Part shown: positions 11,961-22,405 of the stretch, piece by piece
Position numbering within the stretch: position 1 is the first letter of the stretch
Layout: every line of letters begins with the position of its first letter
Source of the DNA: Pezicula radicicola
Lineage: Eukaryota; Ascomycota; Leotiomycetes; Helotiales; Dermateaceae
Direction of reading: 5' to 3'
NCBI GenBank assembly: GCA_003008705.1
Contig: PDUO01000039.1
Span: 231,976 to 295,975, forward strand
DNA length: 64,000 nucleotides
The notes under the pieces: generated by a model
The model's input: only the letters and a program-made list of their open reading frames with translations
Told to the model about the DNA's origin: nothing
The model's database searches: none
Position numbers and translations under genes: made by a program

Positions 11961-12835
11961 CTAACTCACTTGGCCCAGAGCGTCTAGTAGCGTGTTTGCG
12001 ATGCGTGTCTGCATTGCGAAGTTGAGGTAGCGACCCATCGGAAGACTCAGGACCTCTTCGTAGGCGCGGTCAGCAACAGGACAAGATCCATCAATCATCG
12101 GGAACCGCTGGTATGCAAGTTGTTTATGAAAAGGCATAGCGTAGTAGATAGCGGAAGCAATGCCATGATCACCAAGGTATTGCTTGACAAAATCGCGCTG
12201 CTTTGTCCGTGCTGTATATGCTGCCCAGGCAGAGCGCACATCATCGCGAGCCGTTGGAAGCGCAACAAGTCCATGCAAAAGCTGAGCATATCTCTCTGCC
12301 ACTTTTTCTCTCTATATCATCTCTTCTGTGAGCAGATCTAATGTCCAAAGCAAGACAGCCGCCTAAATCGTATCAAGTCGACTGTTTAAGCCGATGCGCA
12401 AGCCGTTCGACTTAGTCTTATCGAGCCAATGCTGGCGCAGTGATCTTAATAGCTCTGCTAACTCACTGTTTTTCGTAAATACAGCGCCGCCATCACCGTA
12501 GCACCCAAGTGGCTTCGAACCAACGCGACGGCCGCCTGAGCTTCCGCCAAAGCTTTGCTGTGTCGGGCAGCAGCTTCATGTAACGCATTGTAATCGGCTG
12601 GATGACCATAGAGATCAACTGCAATGATTCCTACTACTCGGTATCCGGCCTTAGTGGCGGCAGTAACACCTGCGTCGACGAGAGATAGATTGATTGTTAG
12701 ATATTGCAGCTCAACATCGACAAATATAGGAACTCCGCCAAGCAGTACGATAGGTTCTACAGTCGCTACGAACGACACATCTAGAACGAGTACTCCCTTC
12801 GACAACCTAACGAAAACAGCGACACCAACATAGGA
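11961..12835 (-). pseudogene. DegT/DnrJ/EryC1-type nucleotide-sugar aminotransferase, degraded
   Basis: Read on the minus strand, the first part gives VATVEPIVLLGGVPIFVDVE and VVGIIAVDLYGHPADYNAL, the PLP-fold core of the DegT family. After a frame change comes SFGGSSGGRRVGSKPLGCYG, then DGGAVFTKNSELAELLRSL. The Lys at 12513-12515 in KPLGCYGDGGA is the expected PLP Schiff-base residue. The next segment holds LNSRLDTI-stop-AAVLL and ends with VAERYAQLLHGL, YLGDHGIASAIYYAMPFHKQ and AYEEVLSLPMG. The pattern is closest to WbpE/WlbC-type UDP-sugar aminotransferases of bacterial surface-polysaccharide pathways. About 15 codons are missing between RRVGS and KPLGC, and the VIEDAAQ motif is deleted. 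Two TAGs lie near 12370 and 12315. No partner sugar genes are nearby. Bacterial origin is inferred. Confidence 0.8.
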
Positions 12836-13261
12836 GAACGCTAAGCTGGGTAGCGCCAGTCGCTAGGCATAGTACTACAAGATCCCGGCTGGTTCTATAA
12901 GTCCAACTTCTGGCTGTATTTATACCAGAGGGCTATATACCGCGCGGAAGTATAGATATATACACAGGTGGGATGTCGTCTAAGAACTATGAAGTATAGT
13001 GGTAGGTGGATTATACGTAGGGAGATGAATATAGCTGTCTAGGCCATTTCTGCGGAGCTCGGTATTCTTCGTGAAACCGCAGTGCTAGCTGTTCACGGAA
13101 TTCGCAGACCTGGGATTGGTATAACCCTATGTCGCGCAAACGCCCATATTTCTATTATTCTCACCGCTTGCGGACGGAATTTAGGCATTTGGCTTGCAAA
13201 TTCGTCAACGGCTGAATAGAATGACTTGATTTAATTTTCGTCCTGCAGGGATAGTCTTCAG
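12836..13261. other. intergenic, no gene seen
   Basis: This is a TA-rich spacer with no supportable frame on either strand. Confidence 0.5.
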
Positions 13262-13690
13262 ATGTATAAATATAGCCTTCACGTATTCTGTTTTCATCCA
13301 AAGGGTGGTGTCCCTAACCTTATTCACCTGAACGCGGTCGATCGCATTGAGTTTGACGTGCAACAGGACACTAGAGCTGGCTTCTATTGGCGGAGTTGCG
13401 AAACAGACGTTGCACTAGAAAAGAAGAGCTATGGCAATGACAGCCCTTGGCATTTAGCCTTCAATCAAGATCCTCTTGACCCTTGAACTGGTTACAATCA
13501 GCGACAGGAACTCACACATGGCCTCCTCCGTATCCATAATGTTCTAACAATCGAAGGAGCAATCATGATAAAATACGGTGATGATAGTAGTACGCAATAG
13601 GAGTAAGATGATAAAACGGGCGGTACCCAAGAGTGCCCCAAGCCGCAAGCCGCATAGTGGCCTTTCGCTAACCAGGGAAGTTACACATGT
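13262..13690 (+). pseudogene. remnant of an unidentified gene
   Basis: A frame opens with MYKYSLHVFCFHPKGGVPNL and reaches TGA at 13484. It continues in frame with GYNQRQELTHGLLRIHNVLT and GGTQECPKPQAA past TAG codons of the CAG-to-TAG type. The composition is protein-like, but I recognise no family. It lies 220 bp upstream of the Lys-rich gene on the same strand. Confidence 0.3.
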
Positions 13691-13911
13691 GTTTCTTTTC
13701 TGTGACTCGAGCTTAGTAGTTGATAGTATAGGATTGGTAAGGAGCTGTAAATATTATCCTACACCCTCTATAGCCATTCCATTCCAGCTATCATTGAATG
13801 AGTGTTACGTCGAATTAATAGTAGGCATTCTACATTCGAACGACGGAGTCGTCGTCGACAGAGTCACAAGATGGGCCTCTAGAAGGGAACCCAAGCGCTC
13901 TATTTCTCGCC

Positions 13912-14912
13912 ATGGCACTCGTCCCACAGTATCTGAGAGTAGATGAAGAAGCGCAGATCCATCGACAGTTCCAAGGGGACACATGGCGCCGCAATAAACA
14001 GGTTTTATGGAGCGGCATCCCGCGCGATGAAGCTCAGCGTTGGGCCGATAAAAATGAGTTACAGACACTGACTACAGCAATGGGTCCTTTGATGGATCTG
14101 TCGCATCCGCTATGTCTACGGAATCAAAAATCGAGAGACGCGTGGAGTAAGTACATAAAAGGAGCTTCGGCCATCTTCGCATGGTACATCTCGAGAGGCG
14201 AAAGGGTTACAGTATTATCACCACCGCCTCCAGAAAGATTCCACCCATCTGGCCAAACAAATTACCAAGCAATAGAGGAGCCAATTGTGAAGGGGTTGTT
14301 AGGGACAAGTACAGTATCCCGGATTGAAATGGTACATCCAACCGTAAAAGGGGCCGAGAATATCTACTACCAGATATGGCCAGTGGATAATACTACTACT
14401 TGGACGGCAAGGTTTGGAGAGCTGAACGTACAGAAACGACGCTGGAGAATGGTGAAATCGTTAAAGGATCTTTCAAATAAATTGGGAGACATGGAGATCG
14501 CCAAGGCTCACCAGGAGGCGAAGGAGAAGGAGAAGGAGAAGAAGGGGGAGGAAAGGGCGAAAAAGGAGAAGGAGGCGAGAAAGACGAAGGAGGAGAAGAA
14601 GAAGNNNNNNNNNNNNNNNAGAAGGAGGAGGAGGAGGAGGAGAAGAAGAAGGCGAAAAAGGAGAAAAAGAAGACTAGGAAGGCGAGAAAGACGAAGGAGG
14701 AGAAGAAGAAGAAGAAGGAGGAGGAGGAGGAGGAGGAGGAGGAGAAGAAGGCGAAAAAGGAGAAAAAGAAGACTAGGAAGGCGAAGAAGGAGAGAAAGAA
14801 AGCGAGGAAGGTAAAGAAGGAGAGAAAGAAGGCGAAGAAGGAAGCGAAAAGGTTGGAGAAGGCCTATAACCAGGGAAGATCTGAAGCAATTTTGCCTGTT
14901 CTGCATCCATAA
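13912..14912 (+). CDS. Lys/Glu-rich coiled-coil protein, sequence gap inside
   Basis: The ATG has good context (gccATGG). The first roughly 190 residues look globular and conserved (TTAMGPLMDLSHPLCL, YIKGASAIFAWYISRGERVT, SPPPPERFHPSGQTNYQAIE, GAENIYYQIWPVDNTTTW). A Lys/Glu/Ala-rich helix follows (KEKEKEKKGEERAKKEKEAR). After the 15 Ns the literal frame becomes poly-Arg and stops at 14814. A second frame after the gap carries the same Lys/Glu/Ala composition on to LEKAYNQGRSEAILPVLHP and a stop at 14910-14912. That is the more likely true end, which would make the gap length wrong by 1 or 2 modulo 3. The function is unknown. The gene converges on the GTPase, 277 bp away. Confidence 0.65.
14605..14619. 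other. assembly gap (15 N)
   Basis: The gap falls inside a GAG/AAG purine repeat where short reads collapse. Fifteen Ns keep the frame, yet the coding signature changes frame across it, so the true gap is not a multiple of three or repeat units were lost. Confidence 0.95.
14620..14850 (+). repeat. GAG/AAG-rich tandem repeat
   Basis: A purine-only repeat of GAG, AAG and GCG codons contains two copies of a block reading AAKKEKKKTRKA in the preferred frame. The blocks are separated by runs of Glu and Lys. It forms the coiled-coil tail of the surrounding gene. Confidence 0.8.
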
Positions 14913-15189
14913 TAATGTTCGTAGTCCAGTCAGTCTTTGAAATGAAAGAGTCAAATATATTTCTCCTTCCCTTTCCTTTCTCTTCCTTCCCCTCAATCTC
15001 CTAGTCCTCATTTTCATCACCATATTGAATAAGTTGTCCCATCTTCCCATCATTATCTGCACCATTCTTTCCTCCTTCAAACCCAGATGCGTCGATCTCC
15101 TCGCTCTCCTCCTCGTACTATACCTCGTGCTCTACCTCGTGCTCTACCTCGCCCTCCGTTCCGTCGTTCCCTACTCTCACGGGCTCAGC

Positions 15190-16153
15190 TCACCCCTCCT
15201 CTGTCAATCTCTCCAAGAACTGGTTTTCATGACTCCAAAACTCGGTGAAATCTTCTCCCAGGACAGCGTGCCGCAAATAATCCTTGTTAATAAGATAGAC
15301 AGGAAGATCTCCAAGGCCATTAGCCTCTAATTGTCGTCGAACATCGGCGGTTGCACTCGCGACGTAGCGCTCGCGAGCTCGAGGTATATCAAGGTTATTG
15401 TCGCTAGCCACTGCTCTAATTGCTACATCGGATTTTGAATATATAATAATGGCTTTCTTCTCGTGTCTGCGGCATGCTTTTAGAACTGTGATGTCGACCT
15501 GAAAAGAGAGGTGTATTAGTGTCTGCGGTATTCTATGTGGAGTTCAGTTAATAAACCTTAGTGAACCGTCCGCTGTGGACTATGACGATACAATCGAAGA
15601 TGTATACCATCTGATGATAGAAGTAATCTTTGCTTGGTACGCGAACCGTTCCAGCTCCTGGGCAATCATACATAACCATATTGCCGGCGTCTTGCGAATA
15701 GGATCTCATGTAGGTCGTTGTCTCCCTCTGACCAGTGGCTGCTGCTCCCTCCGTCCCGTTGGCAATCCCCATGAGAGCGTTGACTAGTGAGGACTTTCCA
15801 CTCCCCGAAGATCCGCAGATGACTATATGGAAAGCATTTAAATCCATTCCGCGGTGCATTCGTTCTTCTTGAATATTCCTCTGGGTGACTACTCTACCCG
15901 GATCTGGGGGACTAGAATAAGCATCAACGATGCCTCTTAGCAACATGACAATTCCTACCACAGCAGCCACCGGGCCGGAAACCTCGCCGCCAAAACTCCC
16001 ACCCTCATTACCCCGATGGGACTCCCGGAAAGAGCTACGGTCATTGCCAAAGCCAGGATTGTACGATCCTCGGGGCAAACGATATTCTACTATGGGTTTC
16101 CATTTCGTGCCATCGAATTTCCCTCCGACGTGAATACTTCCCGTCGGGGCCAT
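15190..16153 (-). CDS. IRG-like (dynamin-related) P-loop GTPase, 301 aa
   Basis: Exon 1 runs 16153-15557 and exon 2 15498-15190, joined in phase 0 across a 58-nt intron (GTTTAT donor, CACTAAT branch, CAG acceptor). Residues about 60-73 form a short hydrophobic segment (GPVAAVVGIVMLL) that could touch membranes. The G domain follows: G1 GSSGSGKSS (114-122), Thr-rich switch RETTTY (143-148), G3 DCPGAG (163-168) and G4 SKSD (220-223). FDCIVIVHSGRFTK before G4 and DLPVYLINKD after it resemble immunity-related GTPases. Ser replaces the usual Thr/Asn in the NKxD box. The reading frame is clean and much less decayed than its surroundings. IRG-like proteins act on membranes in animals, but the role of fungal members is unknown. 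AIG1/Era-like septin relatives are the alternative. Confidence 0.75.
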
Positions 16154-17117
16154 CGCTTTTCTTCAGAGATATGAAGTCGAAAGTTAATTCCTAGCTGGTG
16201 TACTACTAGTCATGAAACAGAGTACGACAAGCTCGAAGCTTCGAGAAGTAAGGAGGAATTTCCTGGTCATCGAGACGCGTGGAGGAAATCACCGTGTCTT
16301 TTATGGTGCAGCTTCACAGCCGCTTGTCCATGGCCCTGCTACATTGATAAATCCTGGCGCGATAAAAAGTAGGGTTGCACAGCAACTTGATAGGCTTTTC
16401 TGATCACAAGACACTAGGGGTCGTGCATAACGCATAGAGTACCGTGATGTTGACACCAATGAGACTCGCCTTGACAGCGCACTCGGGCGTCGGTAAGAGT
16501 GACATATGTCACCGCCGTCTCAAATGACCCAAGATGGTAGGCAAGGAATGGCAACGACTTACCAGCATCCATATTCAATGCCAGTTCTGATTATACCGAT
16601 TCCTCGTTAGCTTCAATCAATGAATAATTATAATGAGGAAAGGTGGAAGTGGGGACACCTTCGGATTGGACCAAGAATCACAGAAGATCTGATCTGAAAG
16701 GAATATCTTCCACAGAGGACTTTGGCGATGGTTCTATAGTTCTACTTGGGAGAACTGCTCGTAAGCAAACCTTTCACTGACTTAGTATTAAATAAGGTGT
16801 CATGATCTTAAGGCATGAGTCCAATAAGACCCACAGTACTAACACCTTTTATGAAGATTTATATTCATTTTTAAGTGACAAAGGTTTACTTTAAGTCACT
16901 GCAATAGTCTAAGACTCTACAGCGCTACACTATACAAAGCCTCCCATTCGCCAAAAGTAGCTAGAAGCGTTAATTTCGTTGCTATACCAATAAACGTCAC
17001 TCTCGAGTATACTGACCGCAGAAAACATCTTCGTGTTTTTGGCCACCCGGATAGCAAGTGCCTTTCCCAAAAAGCCTATAAAGCAGAAGATCTCGCCCCA
17101 GGAAAACTTCAACCAAA
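16154..17117. other. intergenic, no gene seen
   Basis: This spacer holds the upstream region of the GTPase and of the monooxygenase pseudogene. A 63-codon frame at 16212-16403 on the plus strand shows no motif. Confidence 0.5.
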
Positions 17118-18690
17118 ATGAGCACCAGTACCCTGCCGACTCTGTATAACGACGTGGTAATAATAGGAGCCGGATTTTCCGGCATTAACCTAGCTTGCTA
17201 GCTCTAGCGAAAGTTGGACTTTACTGACTATGTGATATATGACCGCGGTTCGGACATTGGAGGTATATGGTCGTCTAATAAATGTAAGAACTCCTCGAAA
17301 TATTTTAGTCGATAATCACTAAGGCTATAAAGACCCCGGTTGTGGTGTCGACATACTAGCTATATTCTATTCGCTCTCGTGGTTTCCTAACACGAATTTT
17401 ACCAGTATATTTCCTCCCTAGAAAGAGATTCTCAAATACCTCCAGCACATAGCTCAGCGGCATAACATAAAATCGTATATAAAGCTACGGATTGAATGGA
17501 AAAGTGCTCAGTGGTCAGAAAAGACTTCCAGGTGGTATATCGTTGTGCAAGATCTAGAGAATGGCGAAAGCTTTGTGCATGAAGTAAAGATCCTAGTGTC
17601 GGCCGTTGGGGGCTACACTAATCCGAAATACCCAATAATACAGGGGATAGACACATTCGAAGGCCCTGTAGTTTATACCGCTAAATGGGATCAAGAATAT
17701 GATCTTAAGGATCGTAACGTTGTTATCATCGGTAATGGTTGTAAGTAACTATTTCATCAGTGATAGGCAGCCTTTTATTCACTGATCTCTTAGGTTCCGC
17801 CTCTTAGGTCATTCCAGTAATTATCGATGATGTTAGTAGTATTACTCAATTCATTAGGGTAAGTAAAGAAAAGTCCTATATCTGCCTATTCTTTTAACCA
17901 CCTAGTGTTAGAGCCTTTAATACTATGTTCCAATGGCGAATTTCGGCATAAATCGTCTTTGGCGAGTTTTACTCTAATATACACCTCTCTTGTTGAAACT
18001 AGCTCGATGGTTTATCTTTTAGATCCTTGAGACAGTACTTACTCAATTCTATGAGGACAAGAAGGGTCAACGAGTACAGCAAAAGTCTGTTCGCATAAGT
18101 CAAAACTATATTCGTAAATCAGCCCTAGGTTTATTACTCCGTATATACTTAGACTTGTTAAGTATACTGATATGAGTTAGAACGTTATTGGCCTCTTCTA
18201 AGTCCTCAATACGATTTGGGTTACAAAGTAGGAGTAGCTAACCAAGATCTATGTAACCTACTGATCTGTCAATAGTGAAGGATCCTTGATAATAAATATA
18301 TGAAAACGCTCTATAACCCCAAAATGCTCCTTACCAATGATTCGGTCGTTTCAGTACGATCCAATAGTTCTTAAGCGCATCGGGGAAGGACTACTCTGCA
18401 GACTTTATTGTAAGTTACAGGCAAAAGAATTGGAATAGAAACTTCTTACTAACTAGTACACGGTTCAGATCTTGGCAACTAGATTCGAATTCACTCAATG
18501 GCAAGCCGACACTATACTTGGACGCAACGGTATTTCCTTGAAACAACAGTAGCATAAGTTTGGAGGAATTGAAGCTTATAAAACGATTTCTATGAATGAA
18601 TTTCCCAATCTGTTCTATTTACCAGGCCTAAACTTAGGTCGGGGTCACACTTCAGTTCTATATTCAATCGAGTGGTATGTATACAATTAG
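17118..18690 (+). pseudogene. Baeyer-Villiger/flavin-containing monooxygenase, degraded
   Basis: The ATG at 17118 begins a frame with the FAD Rossmann motif (VVIIGAGFSGINLAC). Two TAGs follow where Gln would be expected, then VIYDRGSDIGGIW. An intron (about 17284-17330, GTAAGA donor) restores the family signature YPGCGVDI. Next come SLSWFPNTNF, IFPP-stop-KEILKYLQ, ILVSAVGGYTNPKYP and the second Rossmann segment NVVIIGNGC. The C-terminal third is heavily decayed but still reads NEFPNLFYLPGLNLGRGHTS near 18600. The family inserts oxygen next to ketones using NADPH and FAD and often serves secondary metabolism. At least six stops make this copy dead. It ends where the pogo element begins. Confidence 0.82.
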
Positions 18691-18734
18691 TGACAACTTA
18701 TAGAGAATAGCCTAAGGTTAATAGTATCTTACTC

Positions 18735-20228
18735 TACTAGAAGAAAAAGCCCTTGAAAAGTTTCTAAGGCTAAAGGCTAACCTTAGATATCTTATATAAA
18801 TAAAGATTCTACCTTTACTTATCTTTAGTATTATCTACTAGTACTTTATAATAAATAAAGTAATTAAGCCTCTGGGTAAGAACTAGGCTTAGGGATTCTA
18901 GAAGTATTACCTAGTACTTAAATTACAAAGAGTAAGGGCGATAGACTAGAAACGATATAAGAACAATATATATAATAAGATAATACAGTAGTTTAAGATA
19001 ATCGGAAAGGTACTATAAGATCCTACTATTCTACTAGAGAATATTTATAATATAAACAAGATAGGAGTTATATTATATATACTTAGCTCTATTAAAGTCC
19101 TTATTAGTAAGGACGATCTATAAGACTATAGAGATATAGACATTAAGCGAATAATAATAACTACTATTAAGTATATAAGTATAAATAATAGGTTTTTATT
19201 ATTAATAACTATTTAACTAGCTACTACTTATTAAAGTAACTAGACTACATTCCCTACCCCTAGATAGTATTATATATACTCCAAATCTAGATATACTAAC
19301 TCTAAGATTAGTTTAGAGTAGCTTAAGTATATATTTAATCCCTAAACAAGAGGATAGGCTAACTAGAAGCCATAGGTACTAATTTGTAACGGCTTTAGGA
19401 TGTACAAGACCCTTAAAGCATTAGAGTTTTGTTTCGAAAATAACATCCTCCTATATCGCCTCCCCTCCTATACCTCCTGCAAGCTCTAGCCCTGTAATCT
19501 CGGGGTATTTATACCCTTAAAGGCAGCCTACTATAACGAGGCTGATAGGCTGTTTTAAGGAGGTGTAAATATAGTTGGTAAGCAATATTTTACCTATCTA
19601 TATAGCCCTACAAGGGAAAAGGCATTTATAAAGAAAAATATCACCGTCGTATAGGCTGCGAGTAGTTTATTTCCGTTCAACCTAGATAGAGTTCTTAGAG
19701 TTATACCGAAGCCCTTAGATTAATTAACTGTTCTAATAGTAGATGAGATTAAAGTAAATTCTTATTATTAAAGTAAAGTACTATAAATATCTATAATACT
19801 AGTATTAATAAAGGCTCTTATATTACTATATAATATAATTAAATAAGGTACTCTTATGATTAACGAAACAAGTATATTAGGCCTCTAGAGACATGTACAG
19901 AAGCTTGCTAATACTACTTAAATATCCCTTATCTAATATACCCTCCTTGATAATAAAAAACAACTCTTAACTAGAATAAACAACGAAGCTAAAGTTCGCT
20001 GATCAACTAAATCAGTTGTACTAGGGAAGGCGAAGGTAATAAGCTATAAGGATATCAAGGAGGCACGAATAAAGCGTACAGCGAAAGACGCCACAAAGGG
20101 CAAGGGCAAACATGGTCGGAAGTGTAAGAGTGCTGCACTAGAGCCAGATGAGCCAGAACCAAAGCCGCAAGTGGCACGGATAATCGAAGCTCCAGGGCCA
20201 TGGAGAGCACCAGTGGCGCGGATGTACT
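18735..20228 (+). pseudogene. Pogo/Fot1-type (Tc1-mariner superfamily) transposase, heavily mutated
   Basis: One frame can be followed through many TAG/TAA stops: EKALEKFLRLKANLRY, KPLGKN, LQRVRAID, IIGKVL. Then come the catalytic blocks ENIYNINKIGV (near 19043), LICNGFRMY (near 19390) and PCNLGVFIPLKAAYYNEAD (near 19500), followed by GGVNIVGKQYFTYLYSPTRE and FPFNLDRVLRVI. The Lys/Arg-rich C-terminus ends with GPWRAPVARMY near 20228. Fungal pogo-type DDE transposases normally read NMDE, CDG and LQP-x-D at these three positions. Here every catalytic Asp codon is an Asn codon, so the enzyme is inactive even apart from its stops. Confidence 0.85.
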
Positions 20229-20353
20229 AAAGCGCAGGGTACCTAAACAGCTGTACACCTGAAGTCGAAATCGGTGTCGTGTTTGTTCTCTCTGCGTGAC
20301 AAGAAAACATTCCTGCATATTAATAAGGATGACAATAACGCTTACACTTTATT

Positions 20354-20397
20354 CAGGATAGTCTAGGAATATACATAAACTAGACTGAACTATCCTG
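20354..20397. repeat. imperfect inverted repeat (hairpin)
   Basis: CAGGATAG plus TCTAG on the left matches CTAGA plus CTATCCTG on the right, with a small asymmetry and a 13-nt loop. It lies 126 bp after the transposase end and about 235 bp past the permease stop. It could be part of a transposon end or a transcript hairpin. Confidence 0.6.
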
Positions 20398-20631
20398 CTC
20401 TGTCAGGCTCACGTGGTATTATCCTCTTAAATCAGATATACCAAAAGCAAGCCTGGTACTGTAGCAGCCATTACCGATGAGGGTAGAGGATGCAGTACAT
20501 TCCGACGTGATCCTCACCCTTCAACTCATCTTGAAAATAATTACCTGAAAGTATCTAGTAAGAAACTCGTCTCTGCCGCCCATTCCTGCACAAGCAGTGC
20601 CACTCAGGCTTCTCCAAACAGCAATTTCCAT

Positions 20632-22405
20632 CTACTCATCGTCGTTGATATCGACGGCCGTCTGCTTCCATTTGCGAGCCGGGACATGACGCTGGAACAA
20701 AATGTCGATCTCACGGAAGGACCTGTGCTTCATCTCTGGAATCCAGATCCAAGCCATGACGGTGCAGACAAAGGCGGTGCCAGCCCAGATGTAGCCGCTC
20801 TTGCCACCCAGGTTCCACTTATCAGTGTTGAGCATGTAGCTGGCAAGGAAGATGCATGGAATATTGACCAAGTAGTAGGCACCTCGTCCGATACCGGTTG
20901 TCAGTGGCCTGAGACGAACGGAAGATGTCTCGCCGATGATGACCCATGAGGCAGGGGCGGGTCCCAAGCAGAACAGGACGGAGACGATCAAGCCAAGTGA
21001 TGCTTGCGCATTGTTAGCCGCCTTACCACCGCCAACTGAAGCCGCAATACCGAGCGCGATCAAGAATGCACAGTTGATGAATTGACCATAGACATAGATG
21101 GTGCGTCGGCCGAGGTATGTGGTGAGGACCCAAGAGACCATGACCATGATCCACTGGAGGGCAGAAGTGATGAGACCAAGTGCAAATGCGGTGTTGTCTG
21201 CCATGCCGGCCTCTGAGCTGGTGTTAGTCTGCTATGAGGTTGCGGGAAATGGTGGGACTCACGTTTGAAAAAGTAAACCGCTTGGTTAGCGATCAGATTG
21301 CCCGTCAGATTCTGAGATGCGTACACACCGCACACAATCAATGTGCGGTAACGATCGGTACCTTTCCACAGTTCAACGAGACTGGGCTTCTTCTCGCTCT
21401 TCTCAAGCTCGATCGTGCGACGCATCATTGCGACTGCGTTAGCGGGATTATCATTTGCACTCGCGCGTCCAAGGCGTTTGACAGCCTTCTCTGCCTCAGC
21501 CAGACGGCCCTTTCGTACGAGCCACCAGGGTGATTCAGGCGCAATGAAGAGTAGGATAGCGAGAGGAGTAGGAAAAAGCCACTGGAGTGCAATGGGAACT
21601 CTGGTATGACTATTAGTACAGTGTTCCTCGATCGCATCTATGGGAGCGGACGAACCTGTACGCTGAGGAGTTTTGCTTGGATTGGTAGTGGTAAGTGATA
21701 CCGCCGACAATGATCGCCCCAATAGCCCAGAACATCTGCAACATCTGCGTCGCTGGAGCTCTCAGTCTCAGTGGCACAATTTCAGCACAGTAGGCGGGTG
21801 CATTGGCGATAAAAAGGCCCCACGGGATGCCTTCCAGGATCTGGGCCGCGAAAAACATGCCCTGGCTGTTGCCGAAATAGAAGATGAAGATGAAGGCGTT
21901 CAAGAACATGAGACCGCTAATGGTTGTCCATCGATATCCAATCCAACTGGTAATGGGACCTGCGATGAAGACACCGATGAAGGCACCGACTGGTCCGCTA
22001 CACTGGAATGCTGACTGCCATGAAGCTTCGATAATAAATTCTCCTGTTTTGTCGCTTTTTACCCCGAAATCCTTGGCGAATTGAGATGTGGCTATGAACT
22101 GTCCCATCAAGAAAACACAGTATGACTCCATGATCTATCGCAGCGTTAGAGAAATGATCTGCCTATCATGGGCAAGAGCTTACAATGGTGCATGACATGA
22201 CGAATGCCCACCAACTGGCAGCGGGATAGGCCTTGACAGCCTGGAGCACAGTCATATCATGTTCGATCTTCTCGGCATCGATGGCGCCTCTTCTGTTGTA
22301 GTCGACCTTGTCGTCGGCATCGTAGACAGGTCCGCCCGTGGAGGTGGGCTGCGCCTCGACCTCCTCCGACGCTGAGGTCGGCTTCTCTGTGATGAAGTTA
22401 TTCAT
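20632..22405 (-). CDS. MFS alpha-glucoside/maltose-type sugar permease, 539 aa
   Basis: Four exons join cleanly: 22405-22184, 22134-21656, 21600-21263 and 21212-20632. Phases are 0, 2 and 1 and all donors are GT. The ATG at 22405 (tcaacATGa) is preferred over an upstream in-frame ATG at 22453 for its context. About 12 membrane spans are evident. Family signatures include SYCVFLMGQF, GYRWTTISGLMFLNAF, PESPWWLVRKGRLAEAEKA, NLTGNLIANQAVYFFKQAG and IPEMKHRSFREIDILFQ, typical of fungal MAL/AGT proton symporters. The N-terminal 60 residues are cytosolic and acidic. Codon use is GC-richer than the neighbours and no lesion is seen, so it is probably functional at the plasma membrane. The exact sugar cannot be told from sequence. 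Confidence 0.9.

Noticed and set aside
14508..15080. 190-codon Leu/Ser-rich frame on the minus strand
   Set aside because: It is the antisense of the GAG/AAG repeat and crosses the N gap. The plus strand has a good start and conserved-looking N-terminus.
21673..22014. 113-codon plus-strand frame opposite the sugar permease
   Set aside because: It is a shadow of exon 2 of the permease, and the family signature is on the minus strand.
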